NCBI GenBank assembly: GCA_002049455.2
Contig: KV918875.1
Span: 139,128-203,127, forward strand
Source: Porphyra umbilicalis
Taxonomy: Eukaryota > Rhodophyta > Bangiophyceae > Bangiales > Bangiaceae
Length of the DNA: 64,000 nucleotides
Direction: 5' to 3'
Positions 54,647-63,219 of the stretch are shown here, piece by piece. The translations under genes and the position numbers were made by a program. Under the pieces are notes generated by a model. The model saw only the letters and a list, made by a program, of their open reading frames with translations, did no database searches and was not told the DNA's origin. Numbering within the stretch: position 1 is the stretch's first letter; each line of letters starts with the position of its first letter.

Positions 54647-57600
54647 TCACACCCACCCAGGCACGTCGTAGCCATAGTCGAAGAAGAGCTCCTCTCCGGG
54701 AGCCAACGGAGCCCGGGCAAATAAGCCGACCCTGATTTGGCCGCTCACGTTTAACAGCTTTGCCTCAACGTTGGCGAGCTCCTTTCTTCGGTGATTGATG
54801 AACTTCGTCCGATTGCCCTTGTACTTGGCATCGATGTTGACCGTCTTCGTGACAGAGTACAGGAAGCTGACGCCCATTGCGTCGTAGACGCGCCCTCGTG
54901 CATGTGCCTCCCCGTTGGAGAGTAGCTCGCCAACATACTCACCGACAAAGTCCCCGGCAGCCGCCGGCTCAGCTGCAAAGACCCCAAGACCGTGTGCGCC
55001 TGAGCGGCCGAGCACACAGCGAACTCGAGCACCGACCTGTAGTTGAACATTCCGGCAACGGCGCCGACCGACCGCCTCTCCAGCAGCCATGCCGTCGCTA
55101 GCAACGTCCGCTTCAATAAGGAGCCCAGCCCCACGCAGAGGCGGTACACCGGCGCTTGGGCCAGCTTGACCGGGTGGTGTTGGCAGCCCGTCGACACCAG
55201 TATCCGGATTCCAGTGTGCACCGCACGTGAGACACGCATCGGGGTCGCACTCCCGGTCGACGCTGAAGCACGGGCACTCGTCCGTCGCACACCGTGACGG
55301 CGGCACGCATGCGCACCAGGTGCGCCGGTTGCAGTGCCGAGACGCAGAAGCTGGCGCGGCGTCGATGAGCGCCAACGAGGTGCCCGCCGACGACGCAGAC
55401 CGCCCCGCCGCTGCCCGACAACCAAGAGCGCACCAGCACGACTTCTCGCACGACAGTCCCACCCTTGCGCACCTGCAGCGCTCTGCCGTGCACGCACCGA
55501 CGTGAAAACACGGCATGAAGTCATGCACCTTGTCAGGCGCGTCGGGATCCTCCTGACTGCTGCCGTTCGTGGTTCTCCCAGGCGAGGAAAACGCACCCAG
55601 GGACAACGGCGGTGAAGCCGGATGCGTGTGAGTTTGCTGCAAGCCACGTGCAAACGCCGCCCCAGCCCCCGTCACGGGCGTGGAGCTGTCGCGTGCGGCG
55701 GCATCCACGTCGACATCTTCGTCAGGCGGCTGTACGTGCGACATGCCCCGCCCAGTCCACCCCGCCCCTGCAATGTAGTCAGCAACGCCGCGACACGTCT
55801 TGCCAGGAATAAATCTGGCGAGAAGACAAGTGTCTCCGTCCCCGACAATGTCTGCGCCTAGGTGAAGAAGCGCCACCTGTGCGTCACTCCAATCATCGAC
55901 GGTCGGCTTCTCGTACGTCATGGCCGCCTTCACGCGAGCGTCGTGGCGACACTCCGCGCACCCACTGGCTGCTGCGGCAATGGAAGCATGCAAAATACCT
56001 GCGCGACCACCACGGCGACCATCCGACACGGAGGGCCGTGCGAAGACGGGTACATCACTGTCGGGAACGTGGTCGTCCTCATCATTGACCACGAGGCTGT
56101 CAATGCCTCCACACAAACGGTCCAAAACGCCTCTCGAAGAGCCAACAACGTTCTCGCACGCGGCAGGATGACCCGCGCTGACGCCTTCGACGCCAAGACC
56201 CACACCAGGACAGGGAGCGCTGCCAGCCGCGACACTGTCAGCGTCACCGTCGCTGTCGCTGACAGCCACATTACGAGAGGGAGCGCTGCCAGCCGCGACA
56301 CTGTCCGCGTCACCCTCGCTGTCGCTGAGCACCCTGCGACGGCGATGCCGCTCGCGGTGCGCGGAGGACGCCGCGTGGAATGACGCTCTCCACTCTCCAG
56401 GGACGACCCCCGCAACCCGATCTGGGTCCGCGCGCGCGTTTGCATCACGGCCTCGACACGCATCATCACGGCGAGCGACAGGTACAGACGACGACGGCTC
56501 CACCGTGTGCGTGCCGTGCACGCGACAAGTGTAGCGCAGGCACGTTCGACACAACAGACGCAAGAAGACTTCTCTCGACGTCCCATAAAAGTCGAACGCC
56601 GGCGCACACTCGGAGGCGACAGCGTCTGCGCGGTCCACATGGTCCGTGGAGAACAGAGCGCCCATACACGGCAGAAGCGTGACCGCGGCAGGACCCTCTG
56701 GAGCACGAAGGGCAGCGTGAACAGACCGCAGCGCGGCATCGTCGGCCCGCAGCGCGCCGTTGTCGGCGTGCGACTCTCGTACAAGTGCGGCTTCCCGCGT
56801 CGCCCACGCGCGACTGGCGGGGGGAAGACCAGCAGCGAGCACGTCAGACGCAGCTGTCGTCGCAGCGACGGCGAGCGCCACGGCCGCGGCCTGATGACCA
56901 TGAAGGTCCTCATGGCCGAGGCGCCCGACCTGTGCCACGCACTCACCGACCGATGGACTGACGACTTGCTCCCTTACGGCTCCAGTGCCGAGAACGACGG
57001 CGAGGCTTGCACCGCCCGTCAAGCGCTCGATCGCCGCTCGGCTCTTGGCGCGCGCGGCTCGACCCGCAGAAGCCCGGCGGTGGTCAGCCGCTCGACGCTT
57101 GATGAGTTGTATGACGTGGGTCAGGAAGGAGACGGTCTCGCCCAATGCGCTGCTCATAGCGCTCACCACCGCAGGTGATTCACCCAGGGCCTCCACGACA
57201 GCTTGCACCCCCGCCCGCTGCGCCGACCGACACGTAAGCGACGGGAGCGATCGGTAGTGACCGTCGTGATGAATGGTGTCCGGATCAGACGCGTCGCTGC
57301 CGTCACTGTTCCACTCGGGGGGCGCCCATCCGTTCTTTCGCATGATCTTGTCCGCCTTTGCATGCGCCTCGTCCGAGGGGCCAAGGTATGGCGTGAACTT
57401 GGCGGGAGGCACGTGCTCAAGCCGTCGCCAAGACCGACGCAATGACGTGTAAGCAGTCGCCGATGGGAGACGCTCAGCTGCTGGAAGAATCGTGACGACC
57501 ACAGCGTCGTCCGCGGCGGTGGCGCTCGGCGCCACCCGCGCGCGCCGTGCGGAGCGCAGGTAGTCGAGAATAGTGCGCTGCACCTCTCGGGGGGGGCGCC

Positions 57601-58117
57601 TCTCGTCGTCGTCAGGTTGCTCAGCGCGTGCCCCATTCTTCCGGCTGCTCCTCTCCAGGAGGCTTCCATACACCACATCCCCCCCACCCGGACTCAAAGC
57701 CTCCCCGCGACAGCAACTCGGGCCAACTCTGCTGGATGATGCCACAGTACTGGCATAGCGACTATCAACGTCGGGGGCACCAACACGCGCGAGCAACGCG
57801 GACGATGTGGGGGCCTGCTCAACAGGGCGGGAGACGGCAGCCACAGACACCGCTGCCGCGGCGCGGGCGTAGCGCTCAGCCGCGGCCCGATTCACCGCAA
57901 TGGCTATGCGACCCTCCGCGCGACGACGCCGACGAGCGCGGCGCCCCGCTCGGCCATACAGACGAAGGATGACACGCTTCAGAATAGTGCCGTCCCCAGA
58001 GGCGGCAGCCACAAGGTCGGCAGCTTCAGCATCGTCGTCCACATCGGACAAAGGCCCCTCATCGTTGGGCCAATCCTCCACATAGTTCTCCTCGGGGACA
58101 CAGCGCATTGTCGCCAT
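54647..58117 (-). CDS. Enhancer-of-zeste-type histone H3K27 methyltransferase (PRC2 catalytic subunit)
   Basis: 1,156 codons from ATG at 58,117 (MATMRCVPEEN); the frame is open to an ATG at 58,243. No intron or stop. The E(z) domain order is complete. A zinc-binding pair of the MCSS region lies near 56,550 (FLRLLCRTCLRYTCRVH). SANT follows near 55,890-55,770 (DDWSDAQVALLHLGADI, LLARFIPGKTCRGVADY). The CXC domain is at about 55,510-55,215 (CEKSCWCALGC, DECPCFSVDRECDPDACLTC). SET is at about 55,050-54,650 (GLGVFAAEP, FVGEYVGELLSNGEA, SFLYSV, GEELFFDYGYDVPGW). E(z) methylates H3 Lys27 with ESC/EED and Su(z)12 and silences genes and transposons. The normal NHS-x-x-PNC motif reads NHRRKELAN, two residues longer. 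The N-H pair is kept but the Ser and PNC are not. The linker before CXC is long, acidic and partly duplicated. Confidence 0.9.
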   Translation of the reverse strand: MATMRCVPEENYVEDWPNDEGPLSDVDDDAEAADLVAAASGDGTILKRVILRLYGRAGRRARRRRRAEGRIAIAVNRAAAERYARAAAAVSVAAVSRPVEQAPTSSALLARVGAPDVDSRYASTVASSSRVGPSCCRGEALSPGGGDVVYGSLLERSSRKNGARAEQPDDDERRPPREVQRTILDYLRSARRARVAPSATAADDAVVVTILPAAERLPSATAYTSLRRSWRRLEHVPPAKFTPYLGPSDEAHAKADKIMRKNGWAPPEWNSDGSDASDPDTIHHDGHYRSLPSLTCRSAQRAGVQAVVEALGESPAVVSAMSSALGETVSFLTHVIQLIKRRAADHRRASAGRAARAKSRAAIERLTGGASLAVVLGTGAVREQVVSPSVGECVAQVGRLGHEDLHGHQAAAVALAVAATTAASDVLAAGLPPASRAWATREAALVRESHADNGALRADDAALRSVHAALRAPEGPAAVTLLPCMGALFSTDHVDRADAVASECAPAFDFYGTSREVFLRLLCRTCLRYTCRVHGTHTVEPSSSVPVARRDDACRGRDANARADPDRVAGVVPGEWRASFHAASSAHRERHRRRRVLSDSEGDADSVAAGSAPSRNVAVSDSDGDADSVAAGSAPCPGVGLGVEGVSAGHPAACENVVGSSRGVLDRLCGGIDSLVVNDEDDHVPDSDVPVFARPSVSDGRRGGRAGILHASIAAAASGCAECRHDARVKAAMTYEKPTVDDWSDAQVALLHLGADIVGDGDTCLLARFIPGKTCRGVADYIAGAGWTGRGMSHVQPPDEDVDVDAAARDSSTPVTGAGAAFARGLQQTHTHPASPPLSLGAFSSPGRTTNGSSQEDPDAPDKVHDFMPCFHVGACTAERCRCARVGLSCEKSCWCALGCRAAAGRSASSAGTSLALIDAAPASASRHCNRRTWCACVPPSRCATDECPCFSVDRECDPDACLTCGAHWNPDTGVDGLPTPPGQAGPSAGVPPLRGAGLLIEADVASDGMAAGEAVGRRRCRNVQLQVGARVRCVLGRSGAHGLGVFAAEPAAAGDFVGEYVGELLSNGEAHARGRVYDAMGVSFLYSVTKTVNIDAKYKGNRTKFINHRRKELANVEAKLLNVSGQIRVGLFARAPLAPGEELFFDYGYDVPGWV

Positions 58118-58243
58118 TGTGGCAAGGCGAGACGGGGTCCGCGGCCGCGACCAGCCACAACGAGATGCCGACAGCTGACAATGGGATGCCGACAGCTGAC
58201 CGTGCTCCCCCCGACGCACCTCAGCAGGTGTCGTGACCTGCAT

Positions 58244-59833
58244 TTGTCGCTCAAGTGCTCAAATCACCAAAATTCCGCGCCCCAGTTGCTGCGTGGACCA
58301 ATCATGCTGATCTGGGACAGGCTAATTGCGAGGCATGTCAGTTGTCATTTCACAATTCGTGCGTAATGGTTCGTCGCCCGTCGGCGTGTCAGTGGCAATG
58401 CCGCTGAGCGTGGCGGCCGGGAAGCGGCTGGCGCCTGAGGCCGCGGCTGCCGCGGTTGTGCGGCCGCCCCGCGGCCGCACGGCCGTAAGAAGCGGTCGCC
58501 GTCGCAGGCGACGATGACGTGTCGGGGGGGGACGCGGGGGGGGGTACGTAAGGCCGCTACCTCGACGCAATTGGCTGTCGCGCCGCCGTCGCCTTGGTAC
58601 TCTCGTCGCCCGCCGCCACCGATGGCGGAGCTACACCGCTTCCATCGGGGGCGGTGCCGGGCGTCACACCCTCCGGCGGCCCGTCGCCCGAGGGTGTGAC
58701 GCCGGCCGCGCGGGTCTGCACACCCTCGTGGTGGCCGCAACCGTCGGCCCGCGCCGCTGACAGGCGGCTGGCGCGTTGCCGCCGCAAGTGTTGGTAGCGG
58801 CGGGTGCGCCTGCCTGCCCGTGGCCAGCGGCGGGCGGCTGCACGTAAGACAGCTGCGAGTGGCCTATTCGTCGCTGGGGCTGCCACGGCCGCAACCGCGG
58901 TGGCCCCGCCGTAGCTGGCAACGCGCGACAACGCCGTGCGGCGACGGCGAGGCGCTTTGCCACTAGTGTGATGCCCACCTATGCCAACCGATGGCCTCCA
59001 GTCTGGTGCCCGCCTGCACCACTCCTCACAGCTCCAGAGCACGACTGTCACTCGACGCAGCCGCCTGTGCAAGTAAAAGCAGAACGCTTGCTACGGCAGT
59101 GACTTGGGAGTCGTGCCTCGTAGCATGTCACCGTGCAGTTGCCGCCCCAGCGCTCATCGACCGGCGAGCACTACGGCACATGGTCCTAGCACTGTCCCTA
59201 GCACTGTCCCTCGTGTAGCATACCAAACAAACACCAGCTGTGGCACACAGTCGATGTGATGGGCTCCCAAATGGCGGCGCGATGTCCCTGTTCATGCCAC
59301 CTTCAGCACAGAAAAGCACAGAGTTGCTGCCAACGGATCCCGACGGCATCGACTTTCCACAATCTCCAGCAAGTTTCTTCTTTTGTCGATCTCAAAGATT
59401 TCAAATGGCTCGACTTCTGTGGGGAAGCTTCGGTTTCAATGGCGCAGGACTTTCTATTTCAAAAGAGTGCAACAAATAAGTTTTCATGAGCAGGCTCCGA
59501 TCACCACCCCTTGCGTCCCATTCGCAAAGTCACAGATGGCACCTGTTGTGTCCCCTTGGCCAAGTCCCAGATGGCACCTGTTGCGTCCCATAGGTCAACT
59601 GCGTCTTCCTGGCGCCCTGCATGACACGCTACACGACAGTCATGGTCAGCACTGCTAGAGTGCGTCGCCACCCTCACTGCTCCAGTGCCATGGGTACCCG
59701 ACACAACCCTCTCTTGCGTCTGTCATATCTACAGGTCATGTTCGTGTGCATGTCGTGTGTGGCCCACACACACACACACGTGTGTGGGTTTTGTTTTCGG
59801 GAGGCCATGGATTTTTGGTCTACATCAACAGTT
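58244..59833. other. Upstream of E(z); no gene recognised
   Basis: 58,380-58,900 is GC-rich with gcggccgc-type palindromes. 59,515-59,590 holds two to three short direct repeats (cagatggcacctgttg, about 40 bp apart). A short (ca)n/(tg)n palindrome lies at 59,762-59,790. No coding or RNA signal was found. Confidence 0.45.
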
Positions 59834-60931
59834 TTAGAAGCACTGCCCGGCCGCAACACGGGCGAGCTTCTCTTCGACTCTAGAGAACTGCCCTACTATC
59901 TGTCGACGCGTGATGAGGCTTGCCGCCAGGGCCTGCAAACGAACGCCGTCTTCGAGGAAATGCGGGTTGAAGTACACCAGGTTCCGAATGATGACCTTTA
60001 AGTCGTTGAACACACCCTCGATGGGCTGCAGGTCGGGAGAGTAGGGCGGTAGCCGGATGAAGGGGATCCCATTGATCTCCAAGAAGGCGTCGCCAGCAGC
60101 ATCGTGGATTGGCGCATTGTCGAAGAGCAAAACGCAAGCTGCTGCTTGAAGGTTCCAAGGGACCCCAGGGGTGTACCGACCCATCTTTTGGATGACACGA
60201 CCCAAGAACAGGCGCCAGTCGTTGCTCGTCAGTGCACGCTCACACGTGACCGAGTGCAAGCCCAGGATGCGCCCGTCTGACGACACCGCCATCGTCGTGC
60301 TGACGCGCTCGACGTGCCGAGGACTGATGTCGAGCATGTCAACACGCTCTTGTCGGAGAGCACGCCCGTACCTGCGGAGAACGTCGCGACCGTCTGTGTG
60401 GGTCTCGTCGACGGATACGATGCAGCCGTTCCCGACCATCTGACGCAACACTGCGTGCTCGCGGCGACGCTCTCGGTTGGCCGCTCGGTACAAGCGGATG
60501 ATGACCTTCCGTGTGAAGCCGAGCCGTCGCAGCATGCGGTCCACCGTGCTCCTAGACACACGCAGATGGGCAAACTCACCCGACGGCAGCGCCCGCATGG
60601 CCGTCATCATGGATGTGTGCTCTCTCAGAAGTGCCAGTGGATGTTCTTGAACGAGAGCGATGATAGCACGCAGCAGTGTGTCGTCCTCCCAGCAGGAATC
60701 TTCGTGACGATTTTGTCGCTCAGGTACGCGCCACACGCTCTCGCTGCGCCTCCAATAGCACAGCCAACGCTCAAGCTGCGCAGAGCGAACTCCAATAACC
60801 GCCGTGATGGTTGAGCGCGGAACACCGTGGTGCACCATCGATATCGCTGCAAACCGCAGAGCTGCCACATACATCCTGAAAACAAGTGCTTCCCCGGACA
60901 AACCCGCAGGTGCCTTGCCCAACGCCAGCAT
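59834..60931 (-). CDS. Intact Tc1/mariner-type (IS630/DDE_3) transposase
   Basis: 365 codons from ATG at 60,931, the usual length for the family, with no stop or frameshift. The N-terminal half carries helix-turn-helix segments (VPRSTITAVIGVRSAQLERW; VSRSTVDRMLRRLGFTRK). Catalytic residues are visible: D175 in SVDETHTDG, D271 in LLFDNAPIHD and E305 in PPYSPDLQPIEGVFNDLK. The transposase would bind the inverted ends of its element and insert it at TA. The ATG is directly abutted by the 102-bp array at 60,932, and the minus-strand frame stays open through that array, giving a 611-codon frame. The element ends were not found by eye. This is the only undamaged transposase in the window, and it belongs to a different subgroup from the one at 34.7 kb. 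Confidence 0.88.
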   Translation of the reverse strand: MLALGKAPAGLSGEALVFRMYVAALRFAAISMVHHGVPRSTITAVIGVRSAQLERWLCYWRRSESVWRVPERQNRHEDSCWEDDTLLRAIIALVQEHPLALLREHTSMMTAMRALPSGEFAHLRVSRSTVDRMLRRLGFTRKVIIRLYRAANRERRREHAVLRQMVGNGCIVSVDETHTDGRDVLRRYGRALRQERVDMLDISPRHVERVSTTMAVSSDGRILGLHSVTCERALTSNDWRLFLGRVIQKMGRYTPGVPWNLQAAACVLLFDNAPIHDAAGDAFLEINGIPFIRLPPYSPDLQPIEGVFNDLKVIIRNLVYFNPHFLEDGVRLQALAASLITRRQIVGQFSRVEEKLARVAAGQCF

Positions 60932-61543
60932 GACCACGTCGACGCCGACGACAGCGACCACGCCGACGCCCGCGAGCACAGGCACCTCCCCAAATACAAG
61001 CACCACCACGACCGCCTCGCCGCCGACGACGGCGACCACGTCGACGCCGACGACAGCGACCACGCCGACGCCCGCGAGCACAGGCACCTCCCAAAATACA
61101 AGCACCACCACGACCGCCTCGCCGCCGACGACGACGACCACGTCGACGCGGACGATAGCGACCACGCCGACGCCCGCGAGCACAGGCACCTCCCAAAATA
61201 CAAGCACCACCACGACCGCCTCGCCGCGGACGACGGCGACCACGTCGACGCCGACGACAGCGACCACGCCGACGCCCGCGAGCACAGGCACTTCCCCAAA
61301 TACAAGCACCACCACGACCGCCTCGCCGCCGACGACGGCGACCACGTCGACGCCGACGACAGCGACCACGCCGACGCCCGCGAGCACAGGCACCTCCCCA
61401 AATACAAGCACCACCACGACCGCCTCGCCGCCGACGACGGCGACCACGTCGACGCCGACGACGGCGACCACGCCGACGCCCGCGAGCACAGGCACCTCCC
61501 CAAATACAAGCACCACCACGACCGCCTCGCCGCCGACGTCGGC
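60932..61543. repeat. 102-bp tandem repeat, six copies
   Basis: Units start at 60,932, 61,034, 61,136, 61,238, 61,340 and 61,442, exactly 102 bp apart, with one to four differences each. The plus strand reads 34-residue units (DRLAADDGDHVDADDSDHAD, then AREHRHLPKYKHHH). The minus strand reads Val-rich units (VDVVAVVGGEAVVVVLVFGE). Neither strand has a stop in these two frames. The unit looks like the 78-bp repeat of 53-54 kb with eight extra codons. Confidence 0.96.
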
Positions 61544-61805
61544 GAGCTCGTGGACGCGCTGATTCGTGCACCTTGGCCAACAGAAGCACCTGCACGACCG
61601 CCTCGCCGCCGACGACGCGAACCTCGTGCACGCAGTCCAACACGCGCGCCCTGGCCAACACCAGCACAAGCTCGACTGCCTCGCCGCCGACGACGGTGAC
61701 CACGCTGCCGCCTTCCTACACGCGCACCTTGCGCATCACCAGTGTGACCGCGTCGTAACAGACGACGGCGCGCTCGTTGACGTACTCGACGAAGCGCACC
61801 TCTAG
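61544..61805. repeat. About three 78-bp repeats of the 53-54 kb family
   Basis: Follows the 102-bp array without a gap. The plus strand reads HLHDRLAADDANLVHAVQHA and HKLDCLAADDGDH, matching the 26-codon unit at 53.4-54.5 kb. Confidence 0.75.
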
Positions 61806-63219
61806 TAACCCCGGCATGCCAGAGTCGCCGCCGACGACGACGAGCTCCTCCCCAGCACCAAGCACGAGACCAGCGGGCCGCACGCAGACTCTGGGCGGGA
61901 AGACGTCGACGTTGTTGCTGTCACGCTGAAAACCGATCGCGTTTTCACAGACGAGCACGACGCCGTCGGACCAAACGACGGCGACGGCGCCCGCCGTCCC
62001 GCTCGCAACCACCCCAGCCCCGGTGCTGAGCACGATGACGATCTCAATGACCGACGATGCCCCCCATACAGCCGTCGACCACGGCCGTGTTAGGCAGGCA
62101 GCGCGACAGCGGCCGCTTCGCCGACCGTGATCGCGACGGTTTCACCGCCGACGACGACGACGAGCGCGAGCACGCTACTGCGCGACAAAATGGGAGATTC
62201 GGGTCCTGTGGGTTGCGAATTTGGCGATGGAGGCTTGCAGCAACTCGTGCCTTCGAGCTGTCTGCTGAGTCAACGGCGGGCCTGCGCTCCAGGCACGCCA
62301 TTGGTCAATTTGGCTAGAAAAAAAAAATGCGGACTACCCCTCCTCACTGTAACCACTAAAGCGATCGCCATCAGAAAAGGGGGAAGCGCCATATGTTTTC
62401 TCCCCCACCGCTGTTTTATTTTTGTAGCAGCGCCGAAGAAGAGAGAAAAAGCAGTAAAAAGACGGGCAAATGAGCTGGAATCGAAGATTCCGGTGATCCA
62501 GCTTTGCGTCGCTGATCCAGAATTGCGTCAGGGACAGTATGTACTCTTGATACCCGTTCTGTCAGGTTTGAGCGATACTCATACAGTCATTCTCCATTCC
62601 TGTGACATCCTTCCTTGGGCACCGGTGCCTAGTAACGAATGTAGGTCGACCGGGCTCTACGGTGCGATCAAGGCCGATCTTGAGCAGCGATCGTCCTCTT
62701 CGACACGAAAACCCGGGGCCACTTGCACTCAGTTGTGGATTGAATGGCTGCCACAAAGGGTGCCTTCGAATGGAGAAAGACTGTACTCGGACGTCTAAAA
62801 TCCGGCTCACTGTCAGCCAATACTCGGTGGCTGGATCCGAGCCACATACCGTACTCGTGGCTGAAACTGATACCCTTGGTGAGGCCTGGTTGTTACAGTA
62901 CTGGGGCTGTCACGCGGCGTGACTCACACCCCGGCCGTGATGCTGCCCCCCCTTCGCCCAACTCGTCGAGCGTCTTGCCCCCGCCGCACCCTTCATTCCG
63001 TCGGGTGTTTCCCACTGGCCCCACGCCGTCCGCGACACCGGCCATGCCAGGCCACTGGGCGTCCCGCGCCCGCTCCCCGCCCGGCCACGCCGGCCTCGCC
63101 GCCGCCGCCGCCGCCTTTGTCGGTACCCCCCTCCCCGCGGTGCTGCGTCGCGGCGCCCCCCCCCCCTCCCCCCCCCCACGTGCACCTCATCCTCTACCCA
63201 GTCACGGCGGCCGCTGACG
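61806..63219. other. Intergenic; dispersed-repeat remnants, no gene
   Basis: 61,806-62,180 continues with degenerate gccgacgacgac motifs. 62,320-62,640 contains the two exact matches to 42.9-44.0 kb. 62,640-62,930 is unremarkable. 62,930-63,219 is C-rich and is the likely promoter and leader of the HAD gene. Confidence 0.45.
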
